Positions 23,178 through 32,965 of a stretch of DNA of 64,000 nt are shown piece by piece. The stretch lies in assembly GCA_013339765.2 (NCBI GenBank), contig CM023448.1:114956008-115020007 (forward strand), written 5' to 3'. Positions within the stretch are counted from its first letter, which is position 1, and each line of letters starts with the position of its first letter. Made by a program: the position numbers and the translations under genes. This DNA is from Haemaphysalis longicornis (taxonomy: Eukaryota; Arthropoda; Arachnida; Ixodida; Ixodidae). The notes under the pieces are model-generated. The model did not search any database. It was not told where the DNA came from and worked only from the letters and a program-made list of their open reading frames with translations.

Positions 23178-24087
23178 AACTTAGCCATTATAAGTTCTCA
23201 CAAACAATACATACATTGCAAAGAACATCCATAATGTATTCAAAGACACGCGGGCGAAAGCGGTGAAAGATATAAGGAGACCGTGGCAAACGAACTTCTC
23301 GTACAGAACATCCGCTTTTTTGCTCGGTCCCCCCTTGAATTATGGTCTCGAAAGGGCGATGCAGCGGCGCATATGGCCCGGCATAGGGGACGCCGTCGAC
23401 GCCCACGATAGTCGACCAGCGGCGGCCCCACGAGGCGGGAGCACGCACGCGCACTTCGCACAGTCGGCCGGGTCTTTCCAGAGCTTTTCCGCAACAGGCG
23501 GCTGTCGTAACTGCGCGCGCCGCGATAAAGTATTCACCACGCGCGCGCCGCCCGCGCTTCTTCGGAAGCGAGCCACGCGCCGGGGAGCCCGTGTCGGGCT
23601 CTAATATGCAAGAACGCCGGCTTTCTCCTCACGGCGTATACCCACGGAACAAATCGCGGACGCGTGCCTGTACGGCTTTTCTTCATTTTATCTTATTTCC
23701 TCAACCAAGAATTGCGTTGTGTTTTTCTTATTTTCTCAGAATTGCGTTGCGTTTCTCTGATTTTCTCAACTAAGAATTTTTTTAACAGCGAATCTGTCTA
23801 GCAAATCGTAATTTTTCCCTTTACGCAGTTAAACATACCAAGAAAATTCCGAGCACTCCTGTGCGCTTGCCTCGCGACGACCGCCCAGCGTCCCCGGCGC
23901 ACGTTTGTCAAGCCAAGCCCACCCACTTAGACAGATTGGCCAAGATTGCCCCCCCCCCCCCAAAAAAAAAAAAAAAAAAAAACCTCCAGCGTTCGCCGTA
24001 ATCGTGGCAACACTTGCTCGGAACATGAAAACACGTCATAGCGTACGCCCCTCGAACGTGATGTCCAATGATTGTAACTTCCAAAAC
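22618..24087. other. Anonymous sequence with microsatellites and a possible retroelement 3' end
   Basis: (CTA)n at 22934-22956 follows caattaaattatt and may be the tail of a plus-strand retroelement. (ATT)n lies at 23130-23176. A C13-A21 tract lies at 23949-23982. The stretch 23380-23620 is GC-rich. No gene is recognised. Confidence 0.45.
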
Positions 24088-24260
24088 AAATGAAGGAAGC
24101 TCACACTTACAGCAACAATGATGGAGTAAAGGTCGTTGCGGCAGCGAAGAAGAAGCAAAGCGGCTGCAATCTGGATCTTAAAACGACGTGATGGTCGTGA
24201 TGGCTGCGTACAGCTTCGCTACCTTCAAGTCTTACGCGTTTGTGTGAGCTTCCTTCATTT
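24088..24260. mobile_element. 173-bp inverted-repeat element (MITE-like)
   Basis: aaatgaaggaagctcacac at 24088-24106 is the perfect reverse complement of 24242-24260. The interior has no ORF. I see no clear target-site duplication, so the superfamily is not assigned and a simple inverted duplication remains possible. Confidence 0.6.
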
Positions 24261-24284
24261 TTTTTTTTTTCGTTTGGATAAGTA

Positions 24285-24647
24285 ATGGTAAAATTTCGAG
24301 CTGACAAGCAACCGCACCGTATGTGGGATCACATAAGAGCATACTCTAACAGGACGCAAGCACGGAATAAGCTAATGCTATATTTACGCCCTGATTCTCT
24401 TCTACACCTGCCCACTGCAGACAAGATACCTGACAGGAAATTAAAGGCATTCGACAACCGAAAGGTAAATTGTGCTTTAAAAATAGTGCGAAACGTGCCA
24501 GACGCGATGGAGGGAAAGCGGTTCCGAAGAACAATCCTAGAGTTGAGATCCATCGAATTTCTGGAAACTGAGGGATCTTCAATCTCTAAAATCAGGTGTC
24601 AGCACGCAAACTGTGTAAAGAAGCCGATGATTTCTGTACACTGCTGA
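24285..24647 (+). CDS. Unrecognised 120-codon ORF
   Basis: ATG at 24285 opens a stop-free frame of 120 codons ending at TGA. The product is basic and hydrophilic (KFRADKQPHRMWDHIRAYSN near the N-terminus; IPDRKLKAFDNRKVNCALK in the middle; IRCQHANCVKKP near the end) and looks more protein-like than most ORFs in this window. It contains two spaced Cys near the C-terminus (CQHANC) but no domain I can name. It starts 25 bases after a poly-T run and next to the 173-bp inverted-repeat element, so it could be a transposon-derived exon or chance. I make no functional claim. Confidence 0.25.
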   Translation: MVKFRADKQPHRMWDHIRAYSNRTQARNKLMLYLRPDSLLHLPTADKIPDRKLKAFDNRKVNCALKIVRNVPDAMEGKRFRRTILELRSIEFLETEGSSISKIRCQHANCVKKPMISVHC

Positions 24648-24949
24648 GTCCTTAATGTCCGCAATGCAGTGACGGCAAGGTGCAAATAAGCAGATTATTT
24701 GTTCCGTTTTGCGATAGGCAGATGCGCTGACCCATAGGCCCGTCCTAGACGGGAAACGTTTCTTCTTTTTTTTTATCGCCAACTCGGCCTGGTGCAACGA
24801 GCCACGGATGCCGCACAGGACCGCGGCTCCTGGACATATGAAGCTGACCACACACCCTGCCCCTACCCCTTTGGCTAAGAAATAACATTTTTCACCACCA
24901 CCACCGTGTCTGCTCTACTGCAGCAGGCGGCCTTCTGGACGGACAGAAA
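24648..24949. other. Anonymous sequence
   Basis: No gene or repeat recognised. Confidence 0.4.
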
Positions 24950-25190
24950 ACATTTATTGAGCTCACAGGTACGAGTGGATCCCTATTCAAGGAAGCCATT
25001 TGTCGACCGCGCCGTCGTATAGCCCGGGTTACCAGAAGTGTTCGGTCCTCCAGGCGAGCGCTGGTCCACAGTATCTCCAGCTGCTCTGGACAAGGGGGAT
25101 TCCTTGTAGTCCATAATGATACGGCGGAGCCTGCCCAAGTGATTCAATATTTTACATTCGGCTGCGTACTGTGTCGGGAAAAATAAACGC
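24950..25190 (-). mobile_element. LINE family A 3' end, short and frameshifted
   Basis: The minus strand encodes PEQLEILWTSARLEDRTLLVTRA, which aligns with the EQWE...DQ..L..RA tail at 606-1029. Past a small indel the nucleotide sequence aatggcttccttgaataggg matches the stop region of the copy at 40.46 kb. The 3' UTR keeps gctcaataaatgttttc (AATAAA complement at 24953-24958). It is 5'-truncated and inactive. Confidence 0.65.
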
Positions 25191-28100
25191 ATTCTTACTG
25201 GTTGTACGAAAGCGCCTGTTTGAATTTGTCGTAGTGTAATTTCTTCACTTTTGCCACAGTCATACTAAGCAATGTGCGGTGGCCGTAGCCTCGATGTTCT
25301 TCTTTTTTCTCATGCCAAACGAAAATTACAAAAAGCGAAAAAGAAGAATGCGTGACTCGCGTCGTTCTCCCATCAGGCTACTACTCTGCAGAGCGTACAA
25401 CCCTACAGCAGCACTATGGCTCGCACTAAGCAGCTGGTGCAGCAAGGCTGTTCCCGTGTTGTGCAAATGTCTGCCTCTTTGTCTTTCGTTTTGACAGAGA
25501 AGCTGTGTGTGGCTAGGAACCAGCAGGTCGTCTCCGTAAACGTAGACCAGCAATTTTCCTCCTTGTCATCGTCAACGCCTCTTTCGCAAGTTACAAAAAT
25601 TCTTAAACGAGAAGTGTATATATATTGGCAAAACCTTTCCAAACCACCAAATCTGGTACCGTTACTTCACACTTGCCAACATAGTTAAACAAAAAGAAAA
25701 CGCTGGGAATATTTGAGGCATAACATCAATACATGACGGATACTAGCAGCCTTCTTTCGATGATTGATTTTTGTGGTAGCAAACAAAAAAATACGCGTTC
25801 CAAAACAATATCTTGACCCCAAAACACAAAAAGGGCTCGCGCCCGAGCCTGCACTTAGTGGCGGCATTCCAACTCGAACAGTAACGAAAGGTTCCAATAG
25901 ATGACTCACGAGCAGTGTAACGCGGGAAAATTGAATTCACTTGAGCGAACCTCCACCCTGTTTATCGCGGGAGGAGTGAGACGGGAGGGGAAGTGCATGA
26001 GAGGTGGGCGTTGGAGAGAAGAGAGGCATTTACGTGGTAAAGGCGGCCGAAGACAGTCGTCTTTCGACGACATTTCCAGCGGAGTGAGCAGATACGCTAC
26101 GCGTGTCGTTTGCGCGGAGGAAGAAGAGCGGGAATCGAAGGAGCATAATTGTTCGGTTTGAAGAAGTACGCGGAGATGCACCGGGCTCTCCAGAACCCAC
26201 CATAACTACTTCTTCGATGGCTTCCATCTTCACGGAGTGGAAGGGCTCTGAATTTTTAGAAACTTGGCCATTACCAAGAGCAGTATTTTTTTGTTCAACA
26301 GCGCAACATATGTACGAGGACCAACGTAGAAGGCAAAAAATGAACATGAACGTGATAAGCTTGGCGTCAAGGATGACATTCAGAAGCGAACTATGATGGG
26401 GCCCTTGTGTCCGCTCAATGTTTGAGAACGCGTCGTCTAAGGAGACGCCCGTCGCCGCAAGATGCAGTTTCCTCGTCTGACGCATCCAGAGAAGCAAACG
26501 AAGCCTTGGGCGGATTTTTGTCTTCACAACCGAGTCGTCGAGTGCAAAAGCTCGAAAATGAGGTTGCAGTGTTGCTCATGTTCGCATTTAAGCAACCAAA
26601 CAAAGAACAAACCGGGGGGGGGGGCTTTTGTTTTGATTCGTTGTCTCGTGCCGCCGAGGCGCGCGTGCCACCGTCGTACAAATTGGTGATGGCATTCTTG
26701 ATTGCTGGGAATTGCTCGCTTGCATGCCCGCGTCTGGAAGCCCGCCACGCTGCTGAACCGCGAGAGCGACAGCCGCTGCGAGCCAACAATGAAGGATTGA
26801 CTGACAAGCTTAGAGCGAGAACCGAGCAGGTTGCGCAACTGCTCCACGCCGCTGTCTCCACTATCCGATCGCATGCCCGCTTTGCACGGCGTTCGGTGAA
26901 CAAATTCGCGGTGCTCGGCAAAAGGCTTGCATCACCTGGCAGACAATTGTTTTTTTTTCCAGCTTCTCTTTTTTATTCCGCATACCTCCTTCCAATTACC
27001 CGCCGTCTGCGTGCCCATGAAAGCAGACGAGCCCATCCTCCCAGTTTGTACTTACCTCACGCAATCAAGATGCCATATACACGCATGCCCGCACGTAATA
27101 TCCCTCAGTATCTGGCATACGCGCAGCTAGGCTTGCAGGGTGTCTGCAATTATGTCGAATCACAAAGCGAATGGCGCGGACATAATGACGTTTTGTGGCA
27201 TGCTCTCAGTGTTTATTGCCATCGCAGATGATGGCTCGCCGGTATTGCATTCCTGTAATCATTGCCAAATGAATTTCTCCCTCTTAAGGGCGGAGTATAT
27301 ATATCTTCATATATAGAGAAAAAAATGGCTCAGGTTTTCTAAACCTACTTACCGCGAGCGAGAGCAAAGGCTATGCACAAAGAGTTTCGTGAAAGTTTGC
27401 CTTTGCTTGAGATTTCGCAGCCTGCCGTCCAGCTGTATCCACTGGATGATTGGTTTCATCCTTTCGCTGTCGCTGAAAGGCACGCACAGACAGCCCAGGC
27501 GGTGCGCCATGGGGAGCAATATTGAAAGAAGCGCCCGTGAAGCAGCCATTAAACCCTTGCCGAGTCACGTGGTTCGCCATCGCTGAATCGCTCGTAAGGC
27601 GGCCCAGCCGCGCTGAGCGATCAAGGGCAGGCGAACCAGCCGTTTCACCCTCGCCTAGTCACGTTGGTAACGCAGTGGCTTGGCTCCGAGCGAACGAAGC
27701 GATAAGAAAGGTGCAGCTTGCGCGCCAATGGCTGAAGGCCACTTGCGACGCGATGAATGACCTTAGAAAATGAAGGGTAGTAGTGCTTTCGCCCTAAAAA
27801 AAACTCACAGTCATGGGATCACAGCTTGCGGTGTAGCGCAGACCAACGAGATGGTTCTGAAAGCCGATTTGATTAGCGCACCCTTCTCATCCTCCGCCCT
27901 CCATGAGTGCCTCGTTACAAATTGGCTGAATGTTGTGGTGAAAGCAGACAGCGAGGTCGCGTAAGCTTGGTGAATATCTTGCGACACAAAAATATCTATC
28001 CGTAGTAGTTACTTGATTCTAGACACATTCAGAGGACTTTAGCATTCTCTCCCAACCCCCCCCCCCCCCAAGCTGGGAAATTTCGGTGCGTGAAGGAGGA

Positions 28101-29094
28101 GGTGCGGTACCTTAATCTCACCTCACTCTCCACTCCTGCGTATGCCATAGTTGGACATACGCTTGGGAACCCCTGCGCATATCGGAATAAATTATGTCGC
28201 ACTTATTACGCTATCGGCGATAGGCAGCAGTCGCGAAGTCAGCGGAAGCCATCCAGTAGTGCCCGAAAGCGACGAAACTGCTGAGCTCGCGTGCCACAAA
28301 CGGGCGCATGCTCGTTCGGCAGACACGGTGAGAGCGAGACAGCAAGAAACGTAGTAAAAAAATTACCTTACGAGGCTCGGTTCCATGCGAAGGTTCCGGA
28401 CTGCGAATTTTTTTCGTAATTTTTATTTCTTGGTGAAACCAAGGCGAGACTGAGACTAAAGGCGGATATGGCCTGGCAGAGGCCTCAGTCACCCCAATTC
28501 ACAGTATACGCAATAAAAGGGATGTTCACAAAATAAGACAAATTTAAACATAATAGTACAATCATAATAGTACAATGGCACAAAGGCGCAGTCATGAGTA
28601 CGTTTACTATGTATTATACAAAGCATAGGTCTAAAATGCACGAAAGGATCAAAGTGTGCACACAAACGTAGTAATTCACACCCATTAAGTTTCAACGATT
28701 TCACAACTTCGTCACAATTACGTAATAATGTGTTTTAGTTTGTTAAAGCTCTTAACTTTTTCCTTTAGGTGATCATAACGACATATACTTCAAACACTTA
28801 ATTATATGAGTATTGCAGGCGTTTTCCTCGCGTTTGCGGTGTGGAAGTGATTGTTTTGTATCATTTCAAGTAAAGGGGCGTGCTAGTGCCGTTTTTAGCG
28901 TTGCTTTGCCTCCGCCCTCGCCTGCTGGGAGGGAAGAGGTGATGCTATTGTAGCGACGACTGTTGTAGTACCCGCACCTCAACAACTTTGTAGTGACGTG
29001 TTTTGTCCACTACTGCTACGGTAGCATTGTACTAGCGTCACAAATAAAGGCTTTTAGGGCATCGGTACTCTTTTCTCTCATTGTTTTGCGCCGC
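25191..29094. other. Anonymous sequence containing the longest ORF of the window
   Basis: A 274-codon plus-strand ORF (26407-27231) and a 168-codon ORF on the opposite strand (26415-26921) overlap; neither has a recognisable domain. The segment 26217-26254 resembles one arm of the inverted repeat at 56.0-56.3 kb. A G10 tract lies near 26611 and C14 at 28056-28069. The stretch 28480-28800 is AT-rich. I see no supported gene. Confidence 0.35.
28056..28069 (+). repeat. C14 homopolymer
   Basis: Fourteen consecutive C residues, flanked by cccaa and aagctggg. Confidence 0.95.
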
Positions 29095-29300
29095 CAGGAT
29101 TTGCATTGGTCGGTCGGCACCACGTGATTTTTGTTTACATATGGGCGCAGCCATTTTGTTTCTGGGCTCCTCTCCTCTCTCTCTCTGCTGCGTGAACGCT
29201 AGAGCGGCCGTCACACTCTCCCCGTCACAACCGGCGGCGGTTTCGTTGGGAGAGATGGCAACACTGCAAGCCAGAAACAAAGTGGCCCCCAGACGCTTGC
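29095..29300 (+). promoter_or_regulatory. Promoter-like patch
   Basis: Within about 200 bases there are an inverted CCAAT box (attggtcggtcgg), an E-box (accacgtgat, near 29122), a YY1-like gccattttg, a pyrimidine-rich initiator-like tract (ctcctctctctctctg), cgtcacactctc resembling arthropod core-promoter motif 1, and gagatggcaacactgc. This combination is typical of TATA-less housekeeping promoters. An ORF (29081-29368) overlaps it but is unrecognised, and no downstream gene is visible. Regulatory function is inference. Confidence 0.25.
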
Positions 29301-29399
29301 GGGTGCACGAAGTGGCGGTACTCTTAAGCGTAGCTTATTTAGTGGATGTTACATTGTACCAACGATGAAGCAGTTGAGGGGTTCCAGGGAGTTGGTTAA

Positions 29400-29735
29400 G
29401 TTATACTTGTTTAATGACTGATATTAACAATTTGGCGTAAAATAAACATGTTCACTTAGTTCCATTGAGATAGGAATGTAACCAAAAGTACTTCACGGAA
29501 CACAGCTGACTAGCGAAGGTCTCCCGGCGTATGGTTCCGACTGCGGTCGGCAGCGTCCCTCGGAAAAGACCCCCCCCCCAAAAAAAAAATCGCATTCTGG
29601 GCGCCACTTTTGCAACCAACCAAGAAGACGCTACGCTTCTTATGTTGAGTCAGCTAGTTTTCGAAAGAAGAGGAACCAATCACGAACAGACAGTGTTTCA
29701 AACCCGAAGACGCGCGTTTCAGTAAAAGAATTATT
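29400..29735 (+). repeat. Dispersed repeat Y, copy 1 (diverged)
   Basis: Blocks such as acggaacacagctgactagcgaag, ggcagcgtccctcg and tcagctagttttcg recur in the same order at 31745-32070 (acggaacatagttggctggtgaag, aagcgtccctcg, tcagctattttctg). Identity is modest. The family is unknown. A C10-A9 tract splits this copy near 29572. Confidence 0.5.
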
Positions 29736-30196
29736 GTCGTGCACAAAGTGTTGACACAAAACTCTAAAGCTAAAGAGTCAAAAGACAGAGAACGGCGATG
29801 GAACTAGACAGAGCGCCAAGAGCCCGAAGGGCCCTGCGCCTGAACGCGGTTGCGAACACGCACGGGGGGCGAGGACTGTTCGACAACGCCGAAAACCAAG
29901 ACAGGGCAGAGCTCTGTCAGAAACGGTCTCCGCAATAGCCTCGTCGTCCGGTTTAGAGGCTCGCAAACACAAGCTACGTGCACTGCTCGGGAAAGGGGCC
30001 TTGGCGGCCGAAGCAGTGCCCTGAAAAAAGGGAAGCAACAACATAACTAAGGCTTCGCGACTCTATGTTTCTGGCAGCTTTCGTCACTCCTGAACTAAAG
30101 CGACGAACAAAGGCTGGCTAAGCCGTTCTCTTTGGGATATCATCGCTACTTTTTTTTTTTTCTCAGTCCAACTTGCGGCATAGCCGCCAAACACCA
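29736..30196. other. Anonymous sequence
   Basis: No gene or named repeat recognised. ORFs on both strands are below 90 codons. Confidence 0.4.
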
Positions 30197-30535
30197 GGAG
30201 CCGAATTCTCTAAAAGCAGCCGTCGCTTTGCGATGACGTCGTATTGAGGTGACAAATGTGTGTTTTCTTCAGTTCGGGAGTCCCCGACAGGCGAAAACCA
30301 ACAGAATTCACTAACAAGTGCCGCTTGAAGCTCCGATAGAAAAGACGCGACCGAAGTGCGTCGTTTCAAGCAGCGTTTCCAACCAGGGCTTCAAGCCGCA
30401 CTTGGTGAGGAAATTCTGTTCGCTTTCGCCTGTCGGGGACTCCCGAACTGAAGAAAACACACATTTCTCACCTCAATACTGCGTCACCTCAAAGCGATGG
30501 CCTTTGTTTTTGCAAATTTTTAGAGAATTCGGCCC
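30197..30535. mobile_element. Foldback or long-TIR element
   Basis: Arm 30197-30330 is the inverted complement of 30389-30535, with some indels, around a 58-base spacer. The best-conserved part reads gttcgggagtccccgacagg on one side and its complement on the other. The outer ends are gagccgaattctctaaaa and its complement. There is no ORF of note. Arms of about 140 bp and a small loop suit a foldback-type MITE. I found no target-site duplication, so the superfamily is open. Confidence 0.8.
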
Positions 30536-30849
30536 GTCGTTGCTTCGTGCTACAAGGCAGCAGGACGTCTATCCAGGCCCGGAAGCATACGGTAAACAAA
30601 AGAAAGAAAAGGGGAGAGCTGGTTGTCACCCGCGTGCGAAGTGGCTGGCACACTTTTAGCGGCTTCCTCAAAAGAACGTCTTCCGACCTTCCTCCCGCAC
30701 ATGCTCAGAGCGTTGCAAACCAAAGCGGCGGGCGAGGATGGTACCCGGGGATAAAAAAGCCCGCTGCTTTCGTCTGTAGACCTTGTCTACCAGAAATAGA
30801 GTGAGCAGAATGAGGGAAGCAGGTCTAAAGCCGAAGAGCGGAAGCACAT
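30536..30849. other. Anonymous sequence
   Basis: Nothing recognised between the foldback element and repeat X. Confidence 0.4.
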
Positions 30850-31296
30850 ACCCAAGTAGAACCACACGGCGTTCCGTCGTCGCGGCGTAACCCACCCGCT
30901 TCGAAAGCCAAGCGGTGTATATAGTCATAAGCGTTCGAAACTCTGGCGCTTGTCATACATCTCCCCGTTGTTTCCGCAAGAAAACTGTAGGCACATTTGA
31001 GTTCAAACATACGTACTAGACGGCAGCGCCCGCGTTCATTTCGTTGTGCAACGCTCGTTTGGTTGGTTTTTGCGATAGTAAGCGAAAAAAATTGTGGGCA
31101 GTGCAACGCCGGCACTTGCGAGAGGAAAAGCAAGCACAAAAAGAACAGAACTCCCACTGGCGCAGTTTCAGACAAGGGCGCGCGAGCCCTGCGAAGGCGG
31201 GAAATTTGAAATCAGTGAGCAGATTACATCCCATTATGGCGAATCACTGTTCTGCACTTCCGACAGCTTTCGCATTGAGTGAACGGCTTTAATTTT
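30850..31296 (+). repeat. Dispersed repeat X, copy 2 (about 450 bp)
   Basis: This is the second copy of the repeat at 14526-15014, same orientation, with several small indels. It contains gtatatagtcataagcgttcgaaactc and the ctcgtttggttggtttttgc block. It has no coding frame shared with copy 1, so it is a non-coding element of unknown class. Confidence 0.8.
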
Positions 31297-31744
31297 TTTA
31301 TTTGAGGATTCTGTGTACACTGTGTGCCAGTGTGACGGTGTAATTTGTGGCATGACTGCTGTCACAATGAAGGACTCGATGGTTTTTTGAAGTTCTGCGG
31401 TCAACTTCTTTTAATGACTCAGGATAACTGCTATGTTCGTGCCCGGGTAGCCCGGACAGCGTGGGCCACTCGACAGGGATCTCGGGAAAACGAGTACTTG
31501 AATTCGCCCGAGATATGGGATGATCATCAGGCGAAACGAGGGGGAAAAGGTCCGCGCCTGAACGGAGCCCAGCTGGGCAGGCGCGCTAGCTGGATATTCG
31601 AGACGTCTTGCTCGCAAACGCTGGAGAGGTAGGGCTGCTGGATCGAATGGGCATTCCTTGGGTCGGCGGGCACAGCACTAACGTTTTCTGAAATTCAGGG
31701 CATAGAATTCAAAGGTTACACTTAATACATAAAAATAGAAAAAC
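31297..31744. other. Anonymous sequence
   Basis: No gene or repeat recognised. Confidence 0.4.
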
Positions 31745-32070
31745 AATCGTAGCTAACGGAACATAGTTGGCTGGTGAAGGTCTCTCGGCGTAAGGCTGCG
31801 ACGACGAGGGTGACAAGCGTCCCTCGAGTTAGTCGTCTCCCTGCTGGAGGGAAAAGCGGAATTATATCCGCTGCGACCGCATCCACTGAGCAAAAAAAAA
31901 AACAAAAAAACGTACACACTAGCGATTATATTTCCAGCTAATTGGGCGAACGCTTCCTAGCTCCAATCAGCTATTTTCTGTCCAAGAAAATAGAAACCAG
32001 TCACGGAAAGATACTTCAAAGGGCGAATTCGGAGGCGGCTGTTCCAGCAAAATAATTACTAGCGTGCGTA
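31745..32070 (+). repeat. Dispersed repeat Y, copy 2 (diverged)
   Basis: Counterpart of 29400-29735 in the same orientation; see that entry for the shared blocks. The pair brackets about 2 kb that contains the foldback element and repeat X. Confidence 0.5.
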
Positions 32071-32794
32071 TAATAGTTCATTCAAAAGTGTAAACGAAGA
32101 AGCGAAAGAGACAGAAACGTCTGTGCAACGAAGAGGGCCGCCTAGAATCCTACGGGCGTCCGCACGCGCGGGCGGGCACCGCGGGGGGTGCGGGGAGTTA
32201 CAACAGCGCTGAAACTCGAGAGCGGGCCAACGTGGGCCCTTCTGCCGAGAGACGTGCACCGAGGAAACCTCGTCTTACAGGCGAGCCGCTCCCAAGCACG
32301 AACTGCGCTGAGTTATGGCGAGCAAAAAATATCTGGCCTTGGTTCAGAAGCAGTAAACAGGAAAAACAAAACCGAACAAGGATTCGAGACACTACGTTTC
32401 GAACGTCCGCTTTTTAAGCATATCGATATGTAATAGCACAGGACGCAATGCGTGGGACATATTCCGCCGTAGCTGTACTAGTGTTTCATGACCATAGCGT
32501 CATAATTTGGACAACGACTTAGCGTAGACACTCTTGTTTTTTTTTGTTTCCGAAAAGCAACATTCGGTCCTGCCTAACGGGTACGCTATAAACAACTTTT
32601 GTGAGTCGCTTCGACAGGTTCATCTGCTGGTCAGCTTATCAGGTCCGATGCTGTGTAGCGACGGTTCTTCATTTCACTTTTATCGGCTTTCCTTCCACCG
32701 GAAGTAGTCTAACGCATCATTGGTTACACACGCCTTCAATGTGGCCTTCGTGCGAAGGATTAAAAAGAATTAAAATGCTGGAGTTTGTACAATA
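32071..32794. other. Anonymous sequence
   Basis: GC-rich around 32140-32250, otherwise unremarkable. No supported gene. Confidence 0.4.
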
Positions 32795-32965
32795 CGGGCC
32801 GAAGCTGCGCCCTGGGCTACTAGGGCTCGCGGTTAGTGGAGGACTATATGGGCGAATTTACCCCACCCGGAGATTCTTAACGTGTCTCGAAATCTTGAAA
32901 CTTCGGCTTTTTCTTTTTTTTTTTTTTTTTTCGTGCATCAGGAGAACGACCGCCATGGCCAGGAT
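32795..32965 (-). mobile_element. Diverged Ruka-related SINE, partial
   Basis: The plus-strand view reads ccgaagctgcgccctgggct, then ggttagtggaggactatatggg, then acccggagattcttaacgtg. These match the body of the old SINE subfamily on the minus strand. A T19 run interrupts the part equivalent to tttttgcttttcgcc, and ccgccatggccaggatcga marks the B-box side. Confidence 0.65.

Noticed and set aside
26407..27231. Longest ORF (274 codons)
   Set aside because: A 168-codon ORF lies antisense to it, the product includes residues from a G10 tract and T-runs (GGGG, FFFF), and there is no recognisable domain. Expected by chance in 64 kb of mixed GC content.
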